From: RGIG5579 sp045543495
Lineage (GTDB): Bacteria > Bacillota > Clostridia > Oscillospirales > SIG627
Direction: 5' to 3'
DNA: 64,000 nt
Assembly: GCA_045543495.1 (NCBI GenBank)
Contig: JAZQMO010000053.1
Coordinates: 1 to 64,000 of the forward strand
The notes below the pieces were generated by a model. The model searched no databases. It was not told the origin of the DNA and was given only the letters and a program-made list of their open reading frames with translations. Made by a program: the position numbers and the translations under genes. Below are positions 7,382-16,536 of the stretch, piece by piece. Each line of letters opens with the position of its first letter. The stretch's first letter is position 1.

Positions 7382-8197
7382 ATGATTTCATCCCGATACG
7401 AAACCCATAACATTCAAACACCCTTTTTGCCCTTTATTTTTCACCGCTCCTTTACCTTGGAAAAACGCACCATCAATCCCAATTGGCACAAAAATGTGGA
7501 GATCCTTTTGTGTGTGGAGGGGGAGGGCTTTGTTCGTTGTGATAAAACAGTCTTGCCCTTGCGAAAAAACACCCTTGTCACTGTCAACTCCGATGTTCTC
7601 CACAGCATCGGCACCGAGGAAAGGGTGGTATATCATTGCCTGATCATTGATCACGAATTCTTTCGCTCCAATTCCATCCCTGTGGATGAGCTTTTGTTTG
7701 CTCCTTTGCTTGAGGATGAAAAGCTGGTGGAGACCTTTCGCTCGGTCTGCAAGGCCTTCTCGCATCTGGATCCCGACTCCTTCCAATCGGTTGCTACCCT
7801 TCGCTGTGAGATTCTGCGCTTTTGCATCCTCTTGAGCGCTCATTCTACCCAAAAGACCTTGGTGAATAAGGAAAACAATTATGTGAAGGAAGCCATCGTC
7901 TACATTCGTCAGCATCTTGGAGAGCCGATCACATTGGAAATTCTTTCCCACAAGGTGGGGGTGAGCCCCTTTCATCTGGCAAGGCAGTTCAAGCATTATA
8001 CGGGAAATACCATCATTCAAACGGTCAACCGAATGCGCTGTGCCGAGGCCCTGCGGCTTTTGGAAAAGGGAAACAGCGTGTTTGCCGTAGCGGAGGCTTG
8101 CGGTTTTTCCAACCACTCCTATTTTTCCAAAACCTTCAAAAGCATTATGGGTCGGCTTCCTTCTCAGGTATATTCCTCCCATTTGAAATCCGATTAA
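7382..8197 (+). CDS. AraC family transcriptional regulator
   Basis: A 271-residue regulator with an N-terminal cupin-like sensing part (to about 150) and a C-terminal pair of helix-turn-helix units. The first is ITLEILSHKVGVSPFHLARQF and the second ends in the family motif VAEACGFSNHSYFSKTFK. It is divergent from the Gfo/Idh/MocA gene and convergent with the MFS transporter gene, and probably controls one or both in response to the sugar substrate. GAGGT lies 4 bp before the ATG. The effector is unknown. Confidence 0.9.
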   Translation: MISSRYETHNIQTPFLPFIFHRSFTLEKRTINPNWHKNVEILLCVEGEGFVRCDKTVLPLRKNTLVTVNSDVLHSIGTEERVVYHCLIIDHEFFRSNSIPVDELLFAPLLEDEKLVETFRSVCKAFSHLDPDSFQSVATLRCEILRFCILLSAHSTQKTLVNKENNYVKEAIVYIRQHLGEPITLEILSHKVGVSPFHLARQFKHYTGNTIIQTVNRMRCAEALRLLEKGNSVFAVAEACGFSNHSYFSKTFKSIMGRLPSQVYSSHLKSD

Positions 8198-8228
8198 AAT
8201 ACCGCAGACAATTTTGTCTGCGGTATTG
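8196..8228. terminator. bidirectional terminator
   Basis: A 12-bp perfect stem (ATACCGCAGACA/TGTCTGCGGTAT) with a 4-nt loop lies between the convergent araC and MFS genes. Confidence 0.88.
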
Positions 8229-8231
8229 CAT

Positions 8232-9518
8232 TTACTTTTTCTTTCTGATCAGAGGCAAGAGGGTGGGGAGGATCAAAAGGGAAGCCACAAGGGCCGCCAA
8301 AAAGATATTTTCATTGGGAATAAAGGATGTTGTTCCGTCGGAATTGAGCACCGTTTCAGCATTCTTCAAGACCGCCGCACCGATGGCGGGGCCGATGATT
8401 CCGGGAATGAGCACCTGCCCGATGATCCTCTGCCCTTGGAACATTCCCGCTTTTCCCTTGGGAGTTTGATCCCGTAGCATAGCACCGAACACCGCCATTC
8501 CCGCCAGATACCCGCACATCATAAGAAGGGTTCCGCAAAAGACGGGAAGGGTGTTGCGGAAGGAATACAGCACCAAAAAGCCCGTGATCAATAGGATCAG
8601 AGAGGGGAAAATGGCTCGGGTAAAGCCGAAGCGATCGTAGATTCTGCCGTAAAAGGCGGTAAAGAGAGCCGCAAGCAAAATAGCGGGGGCGAAAATCAGC
8701 ACGTAATTTTCCATACCGAGGCTGACCGTAAAATACAGGATCAGATAAGGCATAAAGATCTGTATGGCAATGCCGAAAACAGCATAGGAGATCAGGGTCA
8801 TATAGAAGCCTTTTTGCTCTCGGATCACCGAGGGGCGAAAGCCGTAGAAAAGGCTGTGAAGATAGCCTTCGTTTTCGCTCCGTTCCACCCTCGGCTCCTC
8901 AATGAGGAAAAAGCCCAAAATGCCAATGAGGGTCACCGCCGTTCCGATCACACCGAAAAATACCGTCCAATAGCTGTCACTCTCGGGAGAGAGCAGCATC
9001 GCTCCGCCAAATACCACCAAAATGGCCATCAGGGGCATCATAGCGTTGATCCCCTCTGCGGCGCCGCGGTTGGTTTCGTCGGTGGAATCGGTGAGCCAAG
9101 CGTTAAAGGCGGCATCGTTTGCTGTGGAGCCGAAAAAGGTCATAACGCAGTCCATCAAAATCACAAGATTGATTCCCACGGCGGCGGCATCCAAGGCCTC
9201 GGCAAAAAGGCCCGTGATCACCTCTTTCCGAAGCAGAACAAAGCTCCAAATGGAAAGCCCCCATAAAAGATAACCGGCGCAAATAAAGAGCTTTCTTTTT
9301 CCCACCCTGTCCGAAAGGGCACCCATTAAAATCGTCGTGAGGGTAGCGGAAACGGCCGAGGCCGCCACCATCAGGGAGATCGCCTTGGCATCGGCTCGGA
9401 ATTCCTCGTAGAGAAATACATTAAAATACATATTCTCCATCACCCAAGCGATCTGTCCCACAAGACTGAAGATCACAAGGCTGATCCAAAATTTGCTTTT
9501 TTTCGCATTGTTTTTCAT
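8232..9518 (-). CDS. major facilitator superfamily transporter
   Basis: A 428-residue integral membrane protein with about 12 hydrophobic segments. The loop between helices 2 and 3 carries GALSDRVGKRK, the conserved MFS motif A, and an equivalent YGRIYDRFGFTR occurs in the second half. The pattern is that of SLC45/GPH-like sugar carriers rather than drug pumps, though the substrate cannot be read from the sequence. AAAGGTGG precedes the ATG. Its neighbours, an AraC regulator and a Gfo/Idh/MocA dehydrogenase, suggest sugar uptake. Confidence 0.85.
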   Translation of the reverse strand: MKNNAKKSKFWISLVIFSLVGQIAWVMENMYFNVFLYEEFRADAKAISLMVAASAVSATLTTILMGALSDRVGKRKLFICAGYLLWGLSIWSFVLLRKEVITGLFAEALDAAAVGINLVILMDCVMTFFGSTANDAAFNAWLTDSTDETNRGAAEGINAMMPLMAILVVFGGAMLLSPESDSYWTVFFGVIGTAVTLIGILGFFLIEEPRVERSENEGYLHSLFYGFRPSVIREQKGFYMTLISYAVFGIAIQIFMPYLILYFTVSLGMENYVLIFAPAILLAALFTAFYGRIYDRFGFTRAIFPSLILLITGFLVLYSFRNTLPVFCGTLLMMCGYLAGMAVFGAMLRDQTPKGKAGMFQGQRIIGQVLIPGIIGPAIGAAVLKNAETVLNSDGTTSFIPNENIFLAALVASLLILPTLLPLIRKKK

Positions 9519-9593
9519 TCAAACGCCACCTTTCTTCTTTCATTTTATCACAAAAATGAAGAAATCTCAACCAAAACCCTTTTTTTCTCAATC

Positions 9594-9622
9594 TTGACAA
9601 AGAAGGTGATTTTTTGTAAGAT
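9594..9622 (+). promoter_or_regulatory. promoter TTGACA-N17-TAAGAT
   Basis: TTGACA at 9594-9599 and TAAGAT at 9617-9622 are spaced 17 bp, about 60 bp before the membrane-protein start. Confidence 0.7.
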
Positions 9623-9680
9623 ATTGATGTTTTCCATTCTATCAATCAGGGCATTTTTGCCCGTTTCCAAAGGAGTCAAA

Positions 9681-10364
9681 ATGAAGAAAAAAGTGTTCTA
9701 TGCGGAGTGGGCCTATGTGCTGGGTCTTGTGATCATGGCCTTCGCCGCCGCCTTCACGGAAAAGGCAGATTTCGGTATGTCTATGGTGGTGGCTCCCGCC
9801 TATATTCTCCACCTGAAGCTTTCTCAGCTGTTCCCTTGGTTCTCCTTTGGGGTGGCTGAATATGTGTTTCAGGGGGTGTTGGTTCTCCTCACCGCCTTGG
9901 TAATGAGAAAATTCAAGCTTTCCTATCTGTTTTCCTTTGTGACCGCCGTTCTCTACGGCTTTCTTTTGGATGCTGCCATGATGCTGCTTTCTTCGGTTTC
10001 CGATAAGGATTTTCTGCTTCGGATCCTGTGGTACCTTGTGGGAACGGTGCTATGCTCCTTTGCCGTCTCTCTTTTCTTTCACACCTATCTTTCTCCCGAG
10101 GCCTATGAATTGATCGTGAAGGAGCTTTCCGAGAAGTTTTGCTGCAATATCAATTCCGTGAAAACCGCCTACGATTGCTTCAGCGTTGTTTTGGGCATCG
10201 TTTTGTCCTTTTCCTTTTTTGGCTTCGGTGTATTCCAAGGGGTCAAATGGGGCACAGCCGTTTGTGCCTTGGTCAACGGCTTTCTGATCGGCCGCTTTTC
10301 CAAGCTTTTGGAGAAGCACTTTCAATTTGAAAACCGTTTTCCGCTGGAAAAGCTGTTTCGCTGA
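9681..10364 (+). CDS. YitT/YczE-like membrane protein (DUF6198 type)
   Basis: A 227-residue membrane protein with about five hydrophobic segments. The N terminus (EWAYVLGLVIMAFAAAFTEKADFGMSM, shown only in part here as AFTEKADFGMSMVVAP) matches the general plan of the YczE/YitT/DUF6198 proteins common in Clostridia. The role is not established for the family. The ATG at 9681 follows AGGAGT at 9671-9676. It is probably co-transcribed with the PHP protein 45 bp downstream. Confidence 0.7.
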   Translation: MKKKVFYAEWAYVLGLVIMAFAAAFTEKADFGMSMVVAPAYILHLKLSQLFPWFSFGVAEYVFQGVLVLLTALVMRKFKLSYLFSFVTAVLYGFLLDAAMMLLSSVSDKDFLLRILWYLVGTVLCSFAVSLFFHTYLSPEAYELIVKELSEKFCCNINSVKTAYDCFSVVLGIVLSFSFFGFGVFQGVKWGTAVCALVNGFLIGRFSKLLEKHFQFENRFPLEKLFR

Positions 10365-10409
10365 AATAAGTAACGATCCCAAAGATCGCAAAAGGAAAGG
10401 AAAACCTGT

Positions 10410-11147
10410 ATGAAGCCTGTTGTGAAATTTGAGAAAGCCCCCTCGGGCCTCTATTTGTATGAAACCCATCTGCACACCTATCCCGTCAGCCGTTGTGCCA
10501 AGAAAAGCGTGGGGGAGAATATGGCCTGCTACCAAGCTCTCGGGTATCAGGGCATCTTTATCACCAATCATTTTTTGGATGGGAATATCAATATTGATAA
10601 AAGCCTATCCTATGAGGAAAAATTGAATTTTTATCTGTCCGATTATTGGGAGGCCAAAAGCCTGGAGCACAAAATGGGACTTCGGGTCTTTTTCGGCGTG
10701 GAGCTCTCCTTCAAGGGAACCGATTTTCTCATTTACGGTCTTCCTCCCGAGTGGTATTTTGATCATCCCGAGATCACGGAGATGAATAAAAAAGTGGAGC
10801 TTGCCTTTATGATGGAGGAGGGCGCCCTTGTGATTCAGGCACACCCCTATCGGGAAGCGAGCTATATCGACCATATTCGCCTGTATCCTCGCTCTGTGCA
10901 CGGTGTGGAGGTGCTTAATGCCTGCCGCAATGAATTGGAAAATACTATGGCAGAGCAATATGCCGTCTCCTACGACCTGATTCCCTTTGCGGGGACGGAT
11001 AATCATAAGGGCATAGAACAGCCCCTGTTTTCCGGCATTGCCTTTGATACTCCCTTGAATAGCGAAGAGGATTTTGTTCTTCGCATCCAAAACAAAGAAG
11101 GAACTCTGTTTTCCTTATCAAACGGTGAAGAAAAGACCCGAGAATGA
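10410..11147 (+). CDS. PHP-domain metal-dependent phosphoesterase-like protein
   Basis: A 245-residue protein of the PHP superfamily, whose members bind two or three metals and hydrolyse phosphoesters. Metal ligands are visible in THLHTYPVS near the start, ITNHF (about residue 50), VELSF (about 97), IQAHPYR (about 148) and GTDNHKG (about 204). It is a stand-alone PHP protein, not a polymerase or histidinol-phosphatase of full length, so the substrate is open. AAAGGAAAGG precedes the ATG. Its stop codon lies inside the loop of the following terminator. Confidence 0.85.
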   Translation: MKPVVKFEKAPSGLYLYETHLHTYPVSRCAKKSVGENMACYQALGYQGIFITNHFLDGNINIDKSLSYEEKLNFYLSDYWEAKSLEHKMGLRVFFGVELSFKGTDFLIYGLPPEWYFDHPEITEMNKKVELAFMMEEGALVIQAHPYREASYIDHIRLYPRSVHGVEVLNACRNELENTMAEQYAVSYDLIPFAGTDNHKGIEQPLFSGIAFDTPLNSEEDFVLRIQNKEGTLFSLSNGEEKTRE

Positions 11148-11163
11148 TCTCGGGTCTTTTTTT
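11131..11163. terminator. bidirectional terminator
   Basis: AAAAGACCCGAGA and TCTCGGGTCTTTT form a perfect 13-bp stem around the TGA-containing loop and the hairpin overlaps the ends of both the PHP gene and azlD. Confidence 0.92.
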
Positions 11164-11461
11164 ACAGAATGAAGTCAAAAATCAGAGCAGAAGCGGAGGC
11201 TGCCAAAGCAACCACGATCAGAGGCTTTTTTCGGTAAGCGAAAAAGAGAGCCGCCAGGGTTCCCGCAACAGAGCTTGCCGTGTTTCCCGTGGCGTAGAAA
11301 ATGGAGGGAATGGTCATGGCGCTGAGGACCGCATAGGGAAGATAATACATCAGGCTTCGGATGAAAGGGGAGGTGATCTCCTTGCGAAACAGGGTGAAGG
11401 GGATCATTCTCACAAGATAGGTCACAAGAGCCATTACAAGAATATATAGAATCAAACTCAT
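11162..11461 (-). CDS. azlD: branched-chain amino acid transport protein AzlD
   Basis: A 99-residue protein with three or four membrane helices, the small partner of AzlC in exporting branched-chain amino acids and analogues. MIPFTLFRKEI after the first helix and the following YLPYAVLSAMT are typical AzlD features. The ATG overlaps the azlC stop by four bases (ATGA), showing translational coupling. Confidence 0.9.
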   Translation of the reverse strand: MSLILYILVMALVTYLVRMIPFTLFRKEITSPFIRSLMYYLPYAVLSAMTIPSIFYATGNTASSVAGTLAALFFAYRKKPLIVVALAASASALIFDFIL

Positions 11462-12174
11462 TTTGTCTCCTCCTTTTCCACGGGAAAGAGAAGGGCACCG
11501 AGGATCGATGCTACCAAGGCGCTGATGATAATGGCAAAGCCTGCGGAGATAAAGGGAAGGAGAAAACGGATCAAACTGCTGATTCCCGCTGCCGTCAAAA
11601 CCACAACGAGGACGCTTTTTTCTTTTCTTGCCGCCGGAACGAAAATAGCAAGGAACATTCCGTAAAGGAGAAGCCCCATAGCATCGGTCACCGTCTTCGG
11701 CAGGATCTCGCCTGCCAGTGCACCAAACAGCGTTCCCCCCGTCCACCCAAGGATGGGAAGTGTCATCAGCCCGTAGAAATAGGGCGGAGATATTTTGCCT
11801 TCTGCCGAGGCGGCCAAGGCGTAGAGCTCATCGGTAATGCCAAAGGAGGCAATCAGGCGCTGTTTTGTGCCAAAGCTCTTGTCCAGCTTTTGGGTGAGAG
11901 AAAAGCCCATAAGAGCATATCTTAAATTGATGACAAGCTGCGTGAGGGCCATTTCGATCAGCCCTCCTGCGGCGGCTATGATCTTAATTCCCGCCGCCTG
12001 CCCCGCACTGGTCAGATTGGTCAGGGAAATCAGGGTCGCCTCCAAAACGGGAATGCCCAATTTTACCGCCTGAATCCCAAATCCAAAGGAAACGGATAAA
12101 TACCCCAAGGCAATGGGGATCCCGTGGGATAAGCCCCTTGAAAATGCACTTCGCACCAAATCATCTCCTATCAT
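11458..12174 (-). CDS. azlC: branched-chain amino acid permease AzlC
   Basis: A polytopic protein of about 238 residues forming the exporter with AzlD. The family motif LPIALGYLSVSFGFG-type sequence is present as IPIALGYLSVSFGFG near residue 22. The start is uncertain. The ATG at 12174 has a poor ribosome site, while AGGAG inside the first codons would serve a TTG at 12159 or GTG at 12156. It is separated from upstream cysK by a terminator, so the two azl genes form their own operon. Confidence 0.9.
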   Translation of the reverse strand: MIGDDLVRSAFSRGLSHGIPIALGYLSVSFGFGIQAVKLGIPVLEATLISLTNLTSAGQAAGIKIIAAAGGLIEMALTQLVINLRYALMGFSLTQKLDKSFGTKQRLIASFGITDELYALAASAEGKISPPYFYGLMTLPILGWTGGTLFGALAGEILPKTVTDAMGLLLYGMFLAIFVPAARKEKSVLVVVLTAAGISSLIRFLLPFISAGFAIIISALVASILGALLFPVEKEETK

Positions 12175-12225
12175 TTCAAACGAAGAAATTGTAACACAAG
12201 AGGGAAAAGAAAACAATAGAAAAAT

Positions 12226-12256
12226 GAAAAAAACGGAACAAAGTCCGTTTTTCCAT
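12226..12256 (-). terminator. terminator of cysK
   Basis: On the minus strand a run of A, AACGGA-type stem (CGGA/TCCG with flanking A/T pairs) and T-run follow the cysK stop directly. Confidence 0.8.
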
Positions 12257-12257
12257 T

Positions 12258-13184
12258 TTATCGATATAGCTCGGTGGAAAGGTAGCGTTCCCCCGAATCG
12301 GCACAAAGAACTACGATGCTCTTGCCGAAAAATTCCTTTCGCTTTCCGATTTTTACTGCCGCCGCCAAGGCACTCCCCGAGGAGATCCCCACCAAAACGC
12401 CCTCCAGCCTTGCAAAGGAGCGAGCACAGTCATAGGCTTCTTCCTCTGTAATGCAAAGGATCTCGTCATAAACCGCGGTGTCCAAAACCTCGGGGATAAA
12501 GCCTGCCCCGATGCCCTGAATTCCGTGAGGGCCTGCCTTGCCTCCGGAGAGAACAGGGGAGCCCTTGGGCTCAACTGCCACAATGTGGATCTTTCTCTTC
12601 TGTTCCTTCAGGTACCGTCCCGTTCCCGTTATAGTGCCGCCCGTTCCCACAGCCGATACGAAGGCGTCGATCTCGCCATCGGTATCCTGCCAGATCTCGG
12701 GGCCTGTGGTCAAATAATGGGCCTTGGAGTTGGAAGGGTTGCAAAACTGATCGGGGAGAAAGGAGTTTGGCGTGATCTCGTGCAAACGCTTGGCCTCCCG
12801 AATGGAGCCTGCCATACCCTCCTTGCCGTCGGTCAGAACGATCTTGGCACCGTAAGCCTTCAGGAGCATTTGCCGCTCCACGCTCATGGTATCGGGCATG
12901 ACAAAGATGGCTTGGTATCCCTTTGCCGCCGCAAGGGATGCAAGACCGATGCCCGTGTTACCGCTGGTAGGCTCTATGATGGTGGCGCCGGGGCGGATCA
13001 AGCCCTTGGCCTCGGCATCCAGAAGCATCTGCTTTGCCACCCGATCCTTGGCACTGCCTGCGGGATTTTGCCCCTCAAGCTTTACGATCAGCTTGGCAGA
13101 GACCCCCATGCCTTCGCAAAAACGCTTGCAGGATAATAGGGGAGTGTTGCCAATGGCCTGTTCAACAGAATCTATCATATTCAT
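12258..13184 (-). CDS. cysK: cysteine synthase A (O-acetylserine sulfhydrylase)
   Basis: The PLP enzyme makes cysteine from O-acetylserine and sulfide. At 308 residues it has the standard length. The PLP lysine is in NPAGSAKDRVAKQM, the substrate loop is EPTSGNTGIGLA, the phosphate-binding loop GTGGTITG and the C-terminal ISSGSALAA are present. The ATG at 13184 follows AAAGGATGG. It has a promoter at 13341-13368 and an unusual 150-nt leader of stacked hairpins, suggesting control at the RNA level. A second, more divergent homologue lies at 47.6-48.5 kb. Confidence 0.93.
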   Translation of the reverse strand: MNMIDSVEQAIGNTPLLSCKRFCEGMGVSAKLIVKLEGQNPAGSAKDRVAKQMLLDAEAKGLIRPGATIIEPTSGNTGIGLASLAAAKGYQAIFVMPDTMSVERQMLLKAYGAKIVLTDGKEGMAGSIREAKRLHEITPNSFLPDQFCNPSNSKAHYLTTGPEIWQDTDGEIDAFVSAVGTGGTITGTGRYLKEQKRKIHIVAVEPKGSPVLSGGKAGPHGIQGIGAGFIPEVLDTAVYDEILCITEEEAYDCARSFARLEGVLVGISSGSALAAAVKIGKRKEFFGKSIVVLCADSGERYLSTELYR

Positions 13185-13334
13185 ATTCGATCCATCCTTT
13201 TTTTCGTTTGCCTTTATGATACCACAACTTCGATGCGAAGCATCAATCGGGCGAAGCCCCAAAGGCGACACGCCTTTGCGATTGTGATACAATGAACTCT
13301 TAGGCGTCGAAATCTTTGATTTCGTTTACGCCGT
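13185..13334 (-). promoter_or_regulatory. structured cysK leader with four tandem hairpins
   Basis: Between the predicted transcript start (about 13334) and the cysK start lie four perfect hairpins, each with a 3-nt loop: 13308-13324 (CGAAATC/GATTTCG, extended by GGCGT/ACGCC at 13303-13332), 13261-13277 (AAAGGCG/CGCCTTT), 13249-13259 (GGGC/GCCC) and 13232-13244 (GATGC/GCATC). None has a terminator T-run. I see neither the T-box sequence nor a SAM-riboswitch core. It could be an uncharacterised leader or a palindromic repeat cluster. Confidence 0.6.
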
Positions 13335-13340
13335 GAGGTT

Positions 13341-13368
13341 ATTATACCACGAATCGTGCCCTTGTCAA
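13341..13368 (-). promoter_or_regulatory. cysK promoter TTGACA-N16-TATAAT with operator-like palindrome
   Basis: TTGACA (13368-13363) and TATAAT (13346-13341) are spaced 16 bp on the minus strand. The spacer contains the palindrome CACGAATCGTG at 13348-13358, well placed for a repressor. Confidence 0.75.
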
Positions 13369-13423
13369 TGTTTCGGGGCATAATCTCCCTTGCGGTGAAT
13401 AGGATAAAATAGAGGATTATCTC

Positions 13424-13452
13424 TTGTCAAAAACACGATGTTTTGTTATACT
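13424..13452 (+). promoter_or_regulatory. promoter TTGTCA-N17-TATACT
   Basis: The boxes lie at 13424-13429 and 13447-13452, about 28 bp before the start of the glycosidase/amidase gene. Confidence 0.75.
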
Positions 13453-13480
13453 GTTAGTATTAAAAGTGGAGGAGAATGCA

Positions 13481-16400
13481 ATGCAGGACGAAAAAATGCA
13501 GGAATCGGTTGCTACCCCGTGGTTTAAGACCAAAAAAGGGAGGATCCTTTGGATCGCCGGGCTCTCCTTGTGCGCCCTGATCCTGATTCTTTCTCTGGTT
13601 TTTCTTTTGCTTCCCGAAAGGGAGCCTGAGCCTGTTCCTCCCACCCAAGAGAGCACAACGGGCGAGGAAGAGATGATTCCGGGCACCCTTGCGCCCGCCC
13701 CTCAGGATGATGAAATGCGAGGGGTCTACATCGCCACCGTATCAAACCTGAATTTCCCCTCCAAAAAAGGCCTTTCAGAGGCGGAACTGAAGGCAGAGCT
13801 GGATCAGATCGTGGAAAACAGCCGTCTCATCGGCTTTGACACCATTTATTTTCAGGTGCGCCCCTCGGGGGATGCCCTGTATCGATCTGAGTACTTTCCC
13901 ACCTCTCGCTATATCACAGGCACCGAGGGAGATCCCCTCAGCTTTGATCCTCTGGAATACCTGATCACAAAGTCGGCCGAATTTGATATGCAGGTGGTTG
14001 CTTGGGTCAATCCCTACCGCATCACCTCCCAAAAGGCCGAAACCAAAAAGGAAGCACTGGAAACCCTCGCTCCCACCAATCCTGCCCGTGAAAACCCCGA
14101 TTGGACCGTGTTTTACGACGGCAGGCTCTATTACGATCCCGCCCGCTCTGCGGTGAGAGTTCTTATTGAAAACGGGGTTCGTGAGATCTGCCGAAATTAT
14201 AAGGTCAAGGGCGTTCTCTTTGACGATTATTTCTATCCCTATCCCGTCAGCGGCCAGGTCTTTGATGACCGCTATTCCTACACTGCTTCCTCCTCTGCCC
14301 TTTCCTTGGAGGATTGGAGAAGAGAAAACGTAAACCAAATGGTAAAGGCTTCCTATGAAGCCGTAAAGAAGGTAAACCCCGAAATGACCTTCGGCATCAG
14401 CCCCTTTGGGATTTGGAAGAATTCCTCCTCTGACCCCAAGGGAAGCGATACCAAGGGAATGGAGGCCTATCACAGCATTTATTGCGATGCTCTGGCTTGG
14501 ATCGAGGGCGGATATGTGGATTACCTTGCCCCCCAGATCTATTGGGAAAAAGGCCATTCCGCTGCCGATTTTGATACCCTGGTTCGCTGGTGGTCTGCTC
14601 AGGTGGACGGAACCGAGGTAGAGCTTTATATTTCCCACGCCGCCTATAAGGTGGAGGAGTTTGGGCTCGGTGCAGAAGAGATCATTCAGCAGATATCCTT
14701 CTCTCGCTCTTGGATGGGAGTTTCGGGCAACATTCAGTATGGCTATGCTTGGATCAAAAACAATACTGCCTCTCTCCGAGACCGCTTGCAGGCCTTTTAC
14801 GCCGATCCCTTTCAAAATGATTATGCCCCCTCTTCGGTGCAGGGGATCGTGTTTGCCCGCCCTCAGAATCAATTAAAAACCACTACCTCGGCTCAGTTTG
14901 TCTCCTGTACCTCCGATCCCAATTATCCCGTTTATGATCAATTTGGGAAAGTAGGCCGTACCAAAAGCGGCCTATTTTCCGTATATATGCCCCTGAATAT
15001 GGGAAACAATTCCATTACCCTGACCCAAAACGGAGTGCCCTATACCCTGCAGGTGACCCGTGTGGCGGCGAGCACCTCCTCTCAGACACTACCTCGCTTT
15101 GGTGTTCAGTCCTCCTCTCCCGATGCCAAAAAGGATGCCATTGTGGCCTCAGGCGGCTCGCTTCCGGTTTCCGTTACCGCCCCTGCGGGAGCGGTGGTGA
15201 CGGCCTGGTTGGGAGAAAAATCCGTAACTCTGAAGGGAACTCTCAACCCCAAAGGGGAGGGGATCTTAAAGGAAATCTATGAAGGGGATCTTCCTGCTCC
15301 CGTTGTAACCTCGGGCTCAGATTATCAAAATGCGGGCAAGATCGTTTTCAGCTTAAAATATGCCTCCGAGACCATCCAATACAGCGGCCCATCGGTTTAT
15401 GTGATTCCCGCAAGCCTTTCTGTGACAGCTACGGTGAATCGGGATTATTCCCACGTTAAAGTCTCTCCCACCAGCTCCTTTTATGAGGATTATACTCCCG
15501 CCTCCGTTGGAATGAGTGATGAGGTTACAGGCTTTGTGGACGGTTATTATCGCCTTGGCTTTGGCGGCTGGGTTTCTGAGAGCGTCGTTACGGTTCAAAA
15601 GGGCGCCTCGTATCATCCCCCCCGTTTGACCTCGGCATCCTTTGTTTCTGACGAAAAAGCAACAAGCTTAAAGCTTACTCTCGGCACTTACCCTCCTTTG
15701 AATTTGAGGGTGGAGGGGAAGAATGTTACCGTCACCTTGTTTGGCGCCTCTGCGGATCAGGAAAAGGCTCTTGAGATCCCCGAGGCAGATCACCTGTTTG
15801 AAAAGGCATCCTATGCCGCAAATGAAAAAAACGGTTCCCTTGAGTTTTACTTTACTCTTTTGGATGAATCCAATTACTACGGTATGGATCTGTCCTTTGA
15901 CAATGGCGTTCTTTCTCTTGTATTTACCCAGCCTCAGTCCTTAAAAAAAGGAGATCTTCCCTTGGAGGGGAAGACTGTTTTGGTGGATGCGGGCCACGGT
16001 GGCAGCGATCCCGGCGCCCTTGGCTTCTTTGGTGATTTGAATGAAGAGCAGTTAAACCTCGGCATTGCCCTTTCCTTGAAGGCAAAGCTGGAAGGCCTTG
16101 GAGCAAAGGTGATTTTATCCCGCTCTGAGGATGCTACCGTCAGCCTCTATGAAAGAATGGATCTTATCACCGCCTCCCGTGCCGATTTTGTCATTTCCAT
16201 TCATCACAATTCCACAGGCGAGGCCTCCGATGCCAATAAGACCAAAGGTACCCTTGGGCTTTACTGGGCCGAATCGGGAAAAAGCCTTGCAAGCTGTATT
16301 CAGCAAAGCACCTTCCGTGCACTTGGCAGCTATGATCTTGGAACCAAGAAGCAAATGCTGGCGGTTTGCCGTAACCACAGGCTCCCTCAAATGCTCTTGG

Positions 16401-16534
16401 AAACAAGCTTTATCTGCTCACCCGCTGAGTATCAAAATGCCACCTCCTCCACCTATTATCAAACGGTGGCAGACTCCATTGCCGAAGGGGTCTTGAATTG
16501 GTACACCCTGCAAGAGAGCTTTCTTGGGAGGTAG
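13481..16534 (+). CDS. cell-wall protein: GHL10 glycosidase-like domain plus N-acetylmuramoyl-L-alanine amidase
   Basis: A 1017-residue exported protein. One membrane helix near residues 22-43 anchors it or acts as a signal, followed by a Pro/Thr/Glu-rich linker. From about 65 to 420 it has the glycosyl-hydrolase-like GHL10 (DUF187) fold: RGVYIATVSNLNFPS, IYFQVRPSGDALY, VVAWVNPYR and VDYLAPQIYWE. A middle beta-rich part of about 380 residues has no recognised family. The last 190 residues are a zinc amidase_3 domain: VDAGHGGSDPGA, NEEQLNLG, ISIHHNS and LLETSFI give the two histidines and two glutamates. Such GHL10-amidase fusions fit peptidoglycan remodelling. The ATG follows TGGAGGAGA and a promoter at 13424. 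Confidence 0.9.
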   Translation: MQDEKMQESVATPWFKTKKGRILWIAGLSLCALILILSLVFLLLPEREPEPVPPTQESTTGEEEMIPGTLAPAPQDDEMRGVYIATVSNLNFPSKKGLSEAELKAELDQIVENSRLIGFDTIYFQVRPSGDALYRSEYFPTSRYITGTEGDPLSFDPLEYLITKSAEFDMQVVAWVNPYRITSQKAETKKEALETLAPTNPARENPDWTVFYDGRLYYDPARSAVRVLIENGVREICRNYKVKGVLFDDYFYPYPVSGQVFDDRYSYTASSSALSLEDWRRENVNQMVKASYEAVKKVNPEMTFGISPFGIWKNSSSDPKGSDTKGMEAYHSIYCDALAWIEGGYVDYLAPQIYWEKGHSAADFDTLVRWWSAQVDGTEVELYISHAAYKVEEFGLGAEEIIQQISFSRSWMGVSGNIQYGYAWIKNNTASLRDRLQAFYADPFQNDYAPSSVQGIVFARPQNQLKTTTSAQFVSCTSDPNYPVYDQFGKVGRTKSGLFSVYMPLNMGNNSITLTQNGVPYTLQVTRVAASTSSQTLPRFGVQSSSPDAKKDAIVASGGSLPVSVTAPAGAVVTAWLGEKSVTLKGTLNPKGEGILKEIYEGDLPAPVVTSGSDYQNAGKIVFSLKYASETIQYSGPSVYVIPASLSVTATVNRDYSHVKVSPTSSFYEDYTPASVGMSDEVTGFVDGYYRLGFGGWVSESVVTVQKGASYHPPRLTSASFVSDEKATSLKLTLGTYPPLNLRVEGKNVTVTLFGASADQEKALEIPEADHLFEKASYAANEKNGSLEFYFTLLDESNYYGMDLSFDNGVLSLVFTQPQSLKKGDLPLEGKTVLVDAGHGGSDPGALGFFGDLNEEQLNLGIALSLKAKLEGLGAKVILSRSEDATVSLYERMDLITASRADFVISIHHNSTGEASDANKTKGTLGLYWAESGKSLASCIQQSTFRALGSYDLGTKKQMLAVCRNHRLPQMLLETSFICSPAEYQNATSSTYYQTVADSIAEGVLNWYTLQESFLGR

Positions 16535-16536
16535 CA

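Noticed and set aside
13185..13368. T-box or SAM riboswitch in front of cysK
   Set aside because: The T-box consensus, a specifier loop with terminator pair, and the SAM-I core were looked for and not seen; the hairpins lack a terminator tract.
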